This document shows positions 26,428 through 34,657 of a stretch of DNA of 64,000 bases, one piece after another (the first letter of the stretch is position 1; each line of letters starts with the position of its first letter). The DNA comes from Bacteroides faecalis (GTDB lineage: Bacteria; Bacteroidota; Bacteroidia; Bacteroidales; Bacteroidaceae). The position numbers were made by a program, and so were the translations under genes. Under the pieces are notes generated by a model. That model was not told the origin of the DNA. It searched no databases and worked only from the letters and a program-made list of their open reading frames with translations. The stretch lies in NCBI RefSeq assembly GCF_003865075.1, contig NZ_BHWB01000011.1, positions 1 to 64,000 of the forward strand, in the 5' to 3' direction.

Positions 26428-26435
26428 TATTTTTG
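26428..26435 (+). promoter_or_regulatory. -7 box (TATTTTTG) of proS
   Basis: Matches TAnnTTTG, 42 nt upstream of the proS ATG. Confidence 0.55.
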
Positions 26436-26477
26436 CATCCTGTTTGAACACTTAAGAAACTTAAATAGAAAAATATA

Positions 26478-27971
26478 ATGGCAAAAGAACTGAAAGACCT
26501 GACCAAACGTAGTGAGAACTACTCTCAATGGTACAACGATTTGGTGGTAAAAGCAGACTTGGCAGAACAATCTGCCGTACGCGGATGTATGGTGATTAAG
26601 CCTTACGGATACGCTATCTGGGAAAAAATGCAGCGTCAATTAGACGATATGTTTAAAGAAACAGGACATGTGAATGCTTATTTCCCATTATTAATTCCGA
26701 AATCGTTCCTTAGTCGTGAAGCAGAGCATGTAGAAGGATTTGCTAAGGAATGTGCCGTGGTAACACACTATCGTTTGAAGAATGCAGAAGATGGTTCAGG
26801 CGTTGTGGTAGATCCGGCTGCAAAGTTGGAAGAAGAACTGATTATCCGCCCAACTTCTGAAACAATTATTTGGAATACATATAAGAATTGGATCCAGTCT
26901 TATCGTGATCTGCCTATCCTTTGTAATCAGTGGGCAAACGTATTCCGTTGGGAAATGCGTACCCGTTTATTCCTGCGTACTGCTGAATTCTTGTGGCAAG
27001 AGGGACATACAGCACATGCTACACGTGAAGAAGCTGAAGAAGAAGCACAAAGAATGCTGAATGTATATGCTGAATTCGCAGAAAAATATATGGCTGTTCC
27101 GGTTGTAAAAGGAGTGAAATCGGCTAACGAACGTTTTGCCGGCGCACTTGATACATATACAATTGAAGCTATGATGCAGGATGGAAAAGCATTGCAAAGC
27201 GGTACTTCCCATTTCTTGGGACAGAACTTTGCAAAGGCTTTCGATGTTCAGTTCGTAAACAAAGAAAATAAACTGGAGTATGTTTGGGCAACCTCATGGG
27301 GAGTTTCTACTCGTTTGATGGGTGCGCTTATTATGACTCATTCCGATGATAACGGTTTGGTTTTACCTCCACATTTGGCTCCGATTCAGGTTGTTATTGT
27401 TCCTATCTATAAAAACGATGAACAATTAAAACAAATTGATGTTAAAGTAGAAAGTATTGTTGCCAAGTTGAAAGCATTGGGTATTTCTGTAAAATATGAT
27501 AATGCAGATAATAAGCGTCCGGGCTTCAAATTCGCAGATTATGAATTGAAGGGAGTTCCCGTACGTCTTGTGATGGGTGCACGTGATCTTGAGAATAATA
27601 CAATGGAAGTGATGCGCCGCGATACACTTGAAAAAGAAACTGTATCTTGTGATGGCATTGAGACGTATGTTCAGAATTTGCTTGAAGAAATGCAGGCAAA
27701 TATTTATAAGAAGGCGTTAGATTATCGTAACTCACATATCACTACAGTTGATTCTTACGATGAATTCAAGAAAAAAATCGAAGAAGGTGGTTTTATCCTG
27801 GCTCATTGGGATGGAACAACTGAAACTGAAGAAAAGATAAAAGAAGAAACGAAAGCTACGATCCGTTGTGTTCCGTTCGAATCGTTTGTTCCGGGTGATA
27901 AAGAACCGGGTAAATGTATGGTTACGGGTAAACCTTCTGCTTGTCGTGTAATCTTTGCACGTTCTTATTAA
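26478..27971 (+). CDS. proS: Proline--tRNA ligase (short, archaeal/eukaryal-like type)
   Basis: 497 residues. Class II synthetase motifs: motif 2 in NQWANVFRWEMRTRLFLRTAEF, the proline-specific WQEGHTAH, and motif 3 in GVSTRLMGALIMTHSDDNGLVLPP. The anticodon-binding domain spans about 310-410 (QVVIVPIYKN...) and the C-terminal domain ends CRVIFARSY. No bacterial-type editing insertion lies between motifs 2 and 3, and the length fits the short ProS form used by Bacteroidota. Charges tRNA-Pro in the cytoplasm. Own promoter and terminator. Confidence 0.96.
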   Translation: MAKELKDLTKRSENYSQWYNDLVVKADLAEQSAVRGCMVIKPYGYAIWEKMQRQLDDMFKETGHVNAYFPLLIPKSFLSREAEHVEGFAKECAVVTHYRLKNAEDGSGVVVDPAAKLEEELIIRPTSETIIWNTYKNWIQSYRDLPILCNQWANVFRWEMRTRLFLRTAEFLWQEGHTAHATREEAEEEAQRMLNVYAEFAEKYMAVPVVKGVKSANERFAGALDTYTIEAMMQDGKALQSGTSHFLGQNFAKAFDVQFVNKENKLEYVWATSWGVSTRLMGALIMTHSDDNGLVLPPHLAPIQVVIVPIYKNDEQLKQIDVKVESIVAKLKALGISVKYDNADNKRPGFKFADYELKGVPVRLVMGARDLENNTMEVMRRDTLEKETVSCDGIETYVQNLLEEMQANIYKKALDYRNSHITTVDSYDEFKKKIEEGGFILAHWDGTTETEEKIKEETKATIRCVPFESFVPGDKEPGKCMVTGKPSACRVIFARSY

Positions 27972-28022
27972 GATAATTATTTGATGTGAGAAAAATCCAA
28001 TCTAGATCACATTAATTTGGTA

Positions 28023-28062
28023 AGAGTCTGAAATCTCCATTGAATTTCAGACTCTTTTTTTG
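28023..28062 (+). terminator. Terminator after proS
   Basis: 12-bp stem 28023-28034/28044-28055 followed by a T-run. Confidence 0.85.
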
Positions 28063-28115
28063 TTCATTTCAGTTTTATTTCAGAAATATCCTTTTTCTTT
28101 GTATTCGTACAAGAA

Positions 28116-28122
28116 AAGGAGG
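28116..28122 (+). promoter_or_regulatory. Strong Shine-Dalgarno (AAGGAGG) of response regulator
   Basis: A full AAGGAGG, 7 nt before the ATG at 28130, decides the start against an upstream in-frame ATG at 28040. Such sites are rare in Bacteroides. Confidence 0.75.
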
Positions 28123-28129
28123 ACTTTTT

Positions 28130-28807
28130 ATGAAGATATTAATTGTAGAAGATGAACCGGCTTTGAGAGAACTCATTCAACTTTCATTGGAGAAGGAACG
28201 TTATGTTGTAGAAACGGCAGATAGCTTCAATACAGCCTTATGTAAAATAGAAGATTATGACTATGATTGTATTTTGCTGGACATCATGTTACCGGATGGA
28301 AGCGGATTAGATCTTCTGGAGAAGTTGAAAGCAATGCATAAACGAGAAAATGTGATTATTATCTCAGCCAAAGACTCTTTGGAAGATAAAGTTTTGGGCT
28401 TGGAACTGGGAGCAGATGATTATTTACCAAAACCATTTCATTTGGTTGAATTGAATGCACGGATTAAAAGCGTTATTCGCCGTCACCAGAATGAGGGAGA
28501 AATAAATATTTGTCAGGGAAATGTGCGGATAGAACCGGATAAATTCAGAGTTTTCGTTGAAAATCAAGAATTGGAATTGAATCGTAAAGAGTATGATATC
28601 TTATTATACTTTATGAATCGCCCCGGAAGATTAATAAATAAAAATACGTTAGCTGAATCCGTTTGGGGGGATCACATTGATCAGGTAGATAATTTTGATT
28701 TTATTTATGCCCAAATCAAGAATCTTCGTAAGAAGTTGAAAGACTCGGGAGCTAATATAGAATTGAAGGCTGTTTATGGTTTTGGTTATAAGATGATTGT
28801 AGAATAA
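28130..28807 (+). CDS. OmpR-family response regulator
   Basis: 225 residues. Receiver domain 1-115 with acidic pocket EDE (7-9), phospho-acceptor Asp in CILLDIMLPDGSG (about residue 51), Ser/Thr in IIISAKD and Lys in YLPKPFH. A winged-helix output domain spans about 125-222, ending GFGYKMI. Pairs with the histidine kinase 22 nt downstream. The target is probably the adjoining ABC transporter and PepSY-like genes, judging from context only. Confidence 0.93.
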   Translation: MKILIVEDEPALRELIQLSLEKERYVVETADSFNTALCKIEDYDYDCILLDIMLPDGSGLDLLEKLKAMHKRENVIIISAKDSLEDKVLGLELGADDYLPKPFHLVELNARIKSVIRRHQNEGEINICQGNVRIEPDKFRVFVENQELELNRKEYDILLYFMNRPGRLINKNTLAESVWGDHIDQVDNFDFIYAQIKNLRKKLKDSGANIELKAVYGFGYKMIVE

Positions 28808-28829
28808 AAGTAACTAGTCACGCCTATAC

Positions 28830-30107
28830 ATGAAATTAATATATTACATCATTCTACGTATTTCTATAGCTTTAATTCTCATTCTAACAGTTTGGGCTGC
28901 CTTCTTTTATGTCACGATGATTGACGAAATTAATGATGAAGTAGATGATTCGTTGGAAGATTACTCAGAAACAATCATTATTCGTGCCTTAGCAGGAGAA
29001 GAGTTGCCTTCTAAAAATAATGGTTCTAATAACCAATATTATCTGACAGAAGTAAGTAAAGAATATGCAGAAAGCCATGAAGACATCCAATACAAAGACT
29101 CTATGGTTTATATTGTAGAAAAGGAAGAAAAGGAACCGGCGCGCATTCTGACTACTATATTTAAAGATGATGAGGGACGTTATCACAAACTTACCGTATC
29201 TACTCCTAGCATTGAAAAAGATGATTTGAAAGGCGCGATATTGCTTTGGGTTATTTTCTTGTATGTTGCTTTATCCCTTTGCATTATTTTTATTTCAGTA
29301 TGGGTGTTTTATCGAAATATGCGTCCTTTATATGTGTTGCTTCATTGGTTGGATGGTTATCAAACAGGGAAAAAGAATGAACCTTTGAAAAATGATACTC
29401 AAATAACCGAGTTTCGTAAATTGAATGAAGCCGCTATCCGTTACGTTGAGCGTACAGAACAAATGTTCGAACAACAAAAGCAATTTATAGGAAATGCTTC
29501 GCACGAGATACAAACTCCGCTTGCTATCTGTCGTAACCGCTTGGAAATGTTAATGGAAGATGATTCATTAACTGAGAATCAATTGGAAGAACTGATGAAG
29601 ACTCATCAAACGTTGGAATATATCACGAAATTAAATAAGTCCTTATTATTATTGACTAAAATAGATAACGGGCAATTTTCTGATACTAAAGATTTAGTAT
29701 TGAATAACATCCTTAAACGGTATCTTGAAGATTACGAAGAAGTCTATAAGTATCGTAATATAAAAGTAACTATTGTAGAACAAGGTGAATTCTACGCAAC
29801 AATGAATGAATCATTGACTATTGCTCTATTGACGAATCTTTTGAAAAATGCCTTTGTTCATAATGTAGATGGTGGCTCTATCCATGTTGAAATCACTAGG
29901 TATAGTATAACTTTTCGGAATACTGGAACAAACTACCCATTAGATAAGGAACACATTTTTGAGCGTTTCTATCAGGTTAGTAGAAAAGAAGGTTCTACCG
30001 GATTAGGGCTGGCCATTGCCGATTCTATCTGTCGTTTACAACATTTGAAACTTCAATACTATTTCGAACAACAAGAACATTGCTTCGAGATCTCGAAACA
30101 TAACTAA
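28830..30107 (+). CDS. Sensor histidine kinase
   Basis: 425 residues. Two membrane helices (about 7-30 and 133-157) enclose an acidic periplasmic sensor of about 100 residues. H-box with His in GNASHEIQTPLAICRNRLEM (about residue 223), N-box LLTNLLKNAFVHN and G-box STGLGLAIADSICR. The catalytic ATPase domain is compact. The sensor domain is unrecognised and rich in Glu/Asp, which could suit cation sensing. Confidence 0.92.
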   Translation: MKLIYYIILRISIALILILTVWAAFFYVTMIDEINDEVDDSLEDYSETIIIRALAGEELPSKNNGSNNQYYLTEVSKEYAESHEDIQYKDSMVYIVEKEEKEPARILTTIFKDDEGRYHKLTVSTPSIEKDDLKGAILLWVIFLYVALSLCIIFISVWVFYRNMRPLYVLLHWLDGYQTGKKNEPLKNDTQITEFRKLNEAAIRYVERTEQMFEQQKQFIGNASHEIQTPLAICRNRLEMLMEDDSLTENQLEELMKTHQTLEYITKLNKSLLLLTKIDNGQFSDTKDLVLNNILKRYLEDYEEVYKYRNIKVTIVEQGEFYATMNESLTIALLTNLLKNAFVHNVDGGSIHVEITRYSITFRNTGTNYPLDKEHIFERFYQVSRKEGSTGLGLAIADSICRLQHLKLQYYFEQQEHCFEISKHN

Positions 30108-30112
30108 AATAA

Positions 30113-30160
30113 GAACTGTATCAAAATTGATAATTGCTATCAGTTTTGATACAGTTTCTT
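30113..30160. terminator. Bidirectional terminator between kinase and permease genes
   Basis: 13-bp stem 30114-30126/30144-30156 with an extended GATA/TATC inner stem, between convergent genes. Confidence 0.75.
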
Positions 30161-30190
30161 TTCAGTATTATGAAAAATATCTGCAAGATT

Positions 30191-31147
30191 TTACCGTGAT
30201 CTGACTTCTCGTCTCATAAATAGAATATATGAAAGAGCAAAACAAATAACAGTTGCTGCAATTAACCCTGTTACCTGAGGCCACACTACCATGAGGCTTT
30301 GACTTAATGGAAGTGGGCTTGGAATAGCACCTTGCATTTGTTCTACTGTAAGTGGTCCGAGACTTCTGACGGAAGGCATTAACAACGTAGTTGTCGCATC
30401 ATTGAACAATTCATTGGGTGCCAGACGCATCAATCCGAGAATAAACTTCTGATAACTTATCCTTTGATAAGGAGAAGCCATTTGTGACGGACTCAATGCT
30501 TTTGCTACCAGATTGACAATCATTGAATAAAATACACTGAAAAATAGCCATACTGCCACAGAAGCCAAAGCAGATGTTGCCGCCTGTCGGAAACAAAGTG
30601 AAAACAGAATAGCCAGATTCAGCCAGAACGCTACATAGAAGATACTAAGTATGATAAAGAATATAATTCGCCAGAATTCTTCTGCTGTAGGAGGTATTCC
30701 AATTGCTATGAGTCCACATCCCATTACTAGAAAACCTAGTACAAACAACATCGTACCAACTACAATCAATGCGGCTACGAACTTTGCATTAATAATGCAG
30801 TCACGATGAATAGGTTGTGACAACATACGGCTCAAAGTACCTTTATTCTGCTCTGAATTTACCGCATCAAATCCCAAAGCTATTCCCAACAATGGACCTA
30901 AGAAGTTGATGAATAGCACAAATGAAGGAAGAGTACCGTCGGAAACAGTGAACAACTTTAAAAAGAGAAAAGAACTATCCGAATCATCTGCTTTGATGGA
31001 TGCACCAATGCTAGTGAGAGCTGTATAGAGTGATCCCATACAAGTAAGTACAATGATCCCAATCAAAATAATAAATCGCCAGCTTTTAATATGATCGGAT
31101 ATCTCCTTATTTACGATGACCCAAAAAGGATGATTGACTTTATTCAT
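30191..31147 (-). CDS. ABC-2 type transporter permease
   Basis: 318 residues from the ATG at 31147, chosen because AAGGAGG (31156-31162) precedes it by 8 nt. Six membrane helices with a long first extracytoplasmic loop; the segment ALGFDAVNSEQNKGTLSRML, then SQPIHRDCII, is the coupling region typical of NatB/YhaP-type ABC-2 permeases. The start overlaps the end of the ATPase gene by 8 nt, so translation is coupled. Partner of the ATPase and NEW3 proteins upstream. Confidence 0.87.
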   Translation of the reverse strand: MNKVNHPFWVIVNKEISDHIKSWRFIILIGIIVLTCMGSLYTALTSIGASIKADDSDSSFLFLKLFTVSDGTLPSFVLFINFLGPLLGIALGFDAVNSEQNKGTLSRMLSQPIHRDCIINAKFVAALIVVGTMLFVLGFLVMGCGLIAIGIPPTAEEFWRIIFFIILSIFYVAFWLNLAILFSLCFRQAATSALASVAVWLFFSVFYSMIVNLVAKALSPSQMASPYQRISYQKFILGLMRLAPNELFNDATTTLLMPSVRSLGPLTVEQMQGAIPSPLPLSQSLMVVWPQVTGLIAATVICFALSYILFMRREVRSR

Positions 31148-31883
31148 GTCCGCTTCCTCCTTCCTCAAAATATTGATTGTAAATATCAGTCAACTCCTGT
31201 TTCTTATTTTTCAATTCTGCCAGATCAATAAGAGCAAGTAATTTACCACTACTAAACAAACCTACACGATCACATACTTTTTGTACCTGATCCAGATGAT
31301 GCGACGAAAAGAGTACAGTTAGTCCTTCCTTTTTACTTAAAAAACGGATTAACTCAATGAATTCCTGAACACCTGCCGGATCAATACCGGAAGTCGGTTC
31401 GTCCAGAATAATGATTTCCGGTTTTTTAATAAGTACATCTGCTAATCCCAACCGTTGTCTCATTCCCCGGGAATACTTTCCGGTTTTCTTTTTCATCTGT
31501 TCTGCCAAACCGACGCGTTTCATCAATTCCTCAGCTCTAGTTCTTGCTTCTGAATCAGGAATACCATTCAAACGAGCAGTATATAACAGATTTTCCGGTC
31601 CGGTCATATCATCATAAAAGCCTACGTCTTCCGGTAGATAACCGATTTTTCTTTTTACTTCAATGGGATGTGTTGTCGAGTTAATACCACAAATTTCAAC
31701 AGTTCCCGATGTCGGTTCTGTCAACCCCAGCATCATTAAAATAGTAGTAGACTTACCGGCACCATTCGGACCCAATAATCCAAAAATCTCTCCTTTTTGA
31801 ATAGTCAGGCGAATATGATCTACAGCAGTAAAGTCACCGTATTGTTTAGTCAAGTCGGTAAGTACGATCATTTGTTCGCCCAT
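31140..31883 (-). CDS. ABC transporter ATP-binding protein
   Basis: 247 residues. Walker A GLLGPNGAGKSTT (about residue 35), signature YSRGMRQRLGLA, Walker B IIILDEPTSGID, switch His in FSSHHLDQ. Similar to NatA/CcmA-type ATPases serving ABC-2 permeases. A perfect AAGGAGGT (31889-31896) formed by the last codons of the upstream gene precedes the start by 5 nt. Confidence 0.93.
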   Translation of the reverse strand: MGEQMIVLTDLTKQYGDFTAVDHIRLTIQKGEIFGLLGPNGAGKSTTILMMLGLTEPTSGTVEICGINSTTHPIEVKRKIGYLPEDVGFYDDMTGPENLLYTARLNGIPDSEARTRAEELMKRVGLAEQMKKKTGKYSRGMRQRLGLADVLIKKPEIIILDEPTSGIDPAGVQEFIELIRFLSKKEGLTVLFSSHHLDQVQKVCDRVGLFSSGKLLALIDLAELKNKKQELTDIYNQYFEEGGSGHE

Positions 31884-31886
31884 AAT

Positions 31887-33038
31887 TTACCTCCTTCCAT
31901 ATTTACGGAACAGATAGTAGACAGCACCTATAGTAGCGACAATTATCAATACGCCTACCCATCCCCAAATCATCGGAGTTTTAACTGCAATTCTGAATTG
32001 TGCATCAGCATTTACTTCAGGTGTTTTAGCCATCATAGTTGTCACATAATCACCAGGCAATGCTTTTTTAGACGCTTTTAAAATGGCAACGACTGTAGCT
32101 GTTTCTCCAGCTTTCAGTAATTCGATCTTAGAAGGTTCGAAGGAAACTTCCCAATCAGCCGGTTTATTAGCTGATAATTGGATATCTTTTAGTAAAGATG
32201 AACCTGTATTTTTGATTTCCAAATCTAACTTTTTCACATCTCCAGCGGTAACATCAGTACTTAGTAAGCCACGAGGCGTAGTCAGTTCCATCTGAAAAGA
32301 ACCTGTGACAACAACTTCCAATTCCAATTCGGCAGAAGTAGTACCTGTAGCAGCACGTACAGGAATCTTATAACTACCAGCTTCTATATTGGCAGGAGGA
32401 GTAATGTCTATACTTACATTCTGGCTACTGTTTGCTTCCACTTGTGCAGAGGTAGCCTGTTTGTAATTGGGTTTGAATACTACATTCCAACCTCTTGGCG
32501 CATTAGCCATTAACGCATACAGTTGCTGATCGGCAGTTTGATTTTTCAGCGTGGTACTGAATGTAAAAGTAGATTTGGAATTACCCTGCATATTGGGCTG
32601 ATCGGTAGTAAACTCAGTTTGATATGTCCCTTGTTGAGATACTACCACGTTGAGAGGAAGTTTAGCATCACCGGCTGATACCACAAAGTGATAGCTACCC
32701 TTATTCACTTTCAGCGGAACATTAACCTTTAAATCAAAGGTTTTCTTTTCTTTCGGAAGAACAGATAACTGACTGAGGTTCCATCCTCCGGATTTCATCT
32801 CATACTTCCAACTGTTTGATAGACCACTAACAGAAAGATTGGCGTTTACGAGTTCATCTGTGTTGTTGATAAGATCAACGCTGTAATCAATTGACGCTCC
32901 TGGTGATACAGAAATTTTTGTGTAAGGAGTGTACAGAATCACGCTTTTAGGTGTTGTGTCATCAGCGTGTGTGTTGTTCGCGGGAATAATTCCCAATAGC
33001 AGTACTAATAATAGGAAATAATTTGTTCTCATAGTCAT
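31887..33038 (-). CDS. Exported, membrane-anchored NEW3-domain protein of ABC transporter operon
   Basis: 383 residues (an ATG at 33032 is the alternative start). Signal peptide to about residue 26, then three or more Ig-like beta domains of the NEW3 / alpha-galactosidase-associated kind: repeated NNTDELVNANLSVSGLS, NQTADQQLYALMANAPRGW and NTGSSLLKDIQLSANKPADW segments. A C-terminal membrane helix (about 356-377) ends in RKYGRR. Proteins of this type sit beside ABC-2 transporters and probably act as an extracytoplasmic substrate-handling or docking subunit. The gene ends 4 nt before the ATPase start. Confidence 0.78.
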   Translation of the reverse strand: MTMRTNYFLLLVLLLGIIPANNTHADDTTPKSVILYTPYTKISVSPGASIDYSVDLINNTDELVNANLSVSGLSNSWKYEMKSGGWNLSQLSVLPKEKKTFDLKVNVPLKVNKGSYHFVVSAGDAKLPLNVVVSQQGTYQTEFTTDQPNMQGNSKSTFTFSTTLKNQTADQQLYALMANAPRGWNVVFKPNYKQATSAQVEANSSQNVSIDITPPANIEAGSYKIPVRAATGTTSAELELEVVVTGSFQMELTTPRGLLSTDVTAGDVKKLDLEIKNTGSSLLKDIQLSANKPADWEVSFEPSKIELLKAGETATVVAILKASKKALPGDYVTTMMAKTPEVNADAQFRIAVKTPMIWGWVGVLIIVATIGAVYYLFRKYGRR

Positions 33039-33266
33039 AAAAAAGTTCTTATGGTTATTTTAATATGAATATAGTCAAATTTATGTTTGCAAAAGTAAGG
33101 GATGTTAATATTAGTAGTTGTTAAAAGAATCAAAAGAATATAATTGAACATATTTCCATTATTTTTTTCGATTTTCCTCAAAATTCCTAAATCTTTTCAG
33201 ATTCTACTCTCATCTTTGCATTACAAAATAATTGATAATAGTATAAACCAATAAAAAAAGATGATT

Positions 33267-33704
33267 ATGAAAAAGTTATTATTTTTATTAGTATGTTTGT
33301 TCACTTTGCAAACAGTGGCAAGAGCTGATGATGACAAACCTATCCAGATAAGTCAAATGCCACAGCAGGCACAGTTATTTATAAAGAAATATTTTGCTGA
33401 CAGTAAGGTAGCTTTGGCCAAAATGGAAAGTGATCTTTTTAATAAAAGTTATGATGTGATTTTCACTAATGGTAATAAAGTGGAATTTGATAAAAAAGGA
33501 AACTGGAAAGAAGTAGATTGCAAATATAGTTCTGTTCCTGATGCAGTGATTCCTGAAGCTATTCAAAAGTATGTAAAAGATAACTATCCGGATATCAAGG
33601 TCCTGAAGCTGGAACGGGATAAAAAAGAATATGAAGTAAAGCTTACTAATCGAACAGAACTGAAATTCGACATGAACTTTAATTTGATTGATATTGATAT
33701 GTAA
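33267..33704 (+). CDS. Secreted PepSY-like (DUF2874-type) protein
   Basis: 145 residues from the ATG at 33267 (another in-frame ATG at 33261). Signal peptide MKKLLFLLVCLFTLQTVARA, then two tandem repeats of about 60 residues with the family pattern QMPQQAQLFIKKYF...YDVIFTNGNKVEFDKKGNW. Periplasmic PepSY-like proteins of Bacteroidota, function unsettled. Divergent from the ABC operon and next to a two-component system. Confidence 0.85.
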   Translation: MKKLLFLLVCLFTLQTVARADDDKPIQISQMPQQAQLFIKKYFADSKVALAKMESDLFNKSYDVIFTNGNKVEFDKKGNWKEVDCKYSSVPDAVIPEAIQKYVKDNYPDIKVLKLERDKKEYEVKLTNRTELKFDMNFNLIDIDM

Positions 33705-33726
33705 TTTATTCTAAACTAAAACAAAT

Positions 33727-34560
33727 ATGAAACTAAAATTGTATGTTCTAATGATTGCTCTAAGTGCTTGGAGTTTACAAAGTTGTGATAGCGATGATGA
33801 TGAATCAATCTCTGTTCCCATAGAATTACAGAATGCATTTTCGTCCAAATATCCTAATGCAGGTAATGTAAAATGGGAAACTAAGTCCGGTTATTATGTA
33901 GCAGACTTTCATGATGGATATGAGACTTCAGCTTGGTTTATGCCGGATGGTAGTTGGTGTATGACTGAAACCGATATTCCTTATACCAAACTACCGGAAG
34001 CTGTAAAAAAATCATTTGAAAAGAGTGAATATAAGGATTGGAAAAAGGATGATGTAGATATGTTAGAACGTCAGGGAATGGGAACTATGTACGTCATCGA
34101 GGTAGAGCGGCAGGATCAAGAAGTCGATTTGTACTATTCGGAGGATGGTATCTTGATAAAAAGTGTAGTAGATACAGATGATGATCGAGACAATTACTTA
34201 CCGATCTCTCAGCTTCCTGCTAAAATGAAATCTTTTATTGAAGGAAAATATCCGGAAGCAAAAATTATGGAAATAGATAAGGAGGATTCCGGTTATACAG
34301 AAGTCGATATTTTACATAATGGATCATCTAAGGAGGTATTGTTTAATCGAGGAGGTGATTGGATATCCACCTCGTGGGATGTAGATATCATACCCGTAAC
34401 AGTTGGAACAACTATTAGTGAGCAATTCCCTGAATATCATATTGATAATTCCGAATACTTTGAGACATCGTCTGAAGGATATTACTATCTTATTGAATTA
34501 GAGGCAGATAATATGCCAGATAAGAAAATTAAAATTACATCTGACGGTACTATTCTCTAA
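33727..34560 (+). CDS. PepSY-like lipoprotein
   Basis: 277 residues. Lipoprotein signal ending LQSCDSDDDES, an acidic linker after the lipid-bearing Cys, then about three repeats of the same fold as the preceding protein (LQNAFSSKYPNAGNVKWET, QLPAKMKSFIEGKYPEAK, EQFPEYHI). 22 nt after its neighbour, so cotranscribed. Probably anchored in the periplasm or at the surface. Confidence 0.83.
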   Translation: MKLKLYVLMIALSAWSLQSCDSDDDESISVPIELQNAFSSKYPNAGNVKWETKSGYYVADFHDGYETSAWFMPDGSWCMTETDIPYTKLPEAVKKSFEKSEYKDWKKDDVDMLERQGMGTMYVIEVERQDQEVDLYYSEDGILIKSVVDTDDDRDNYLPISQLPAKMKSFIEGKYPEAKIMEIDKEDSGYTEVDILHNGSSKEVLFNRGGDWISTSWDVDIIPVTVGTTISEQFPEYHIDNSEYFETSSEGYYYLIELEADNMPDKKIKITSDGTIL

Positions 34561-34565
34561 TCTAA

Positions 34566-34604
34566 AAATGGTGACACCATCCTGTCTGGATAGTGTCACC
34601 ATTT
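34566..34604. terminator. Hairpin between convergent PepSY and tamB genes
   Basis: 12-bp stem AAATGGTGACAC 34566-34577 with its complement 34593-34604; short A and T flanks on both sides. Confidence 0.65.
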
Positions 34605-34657
34605 GATGCTTATAGTGTCATTATATGGGTAGGATAGCGTTACCCTTTTGAGTAAGG

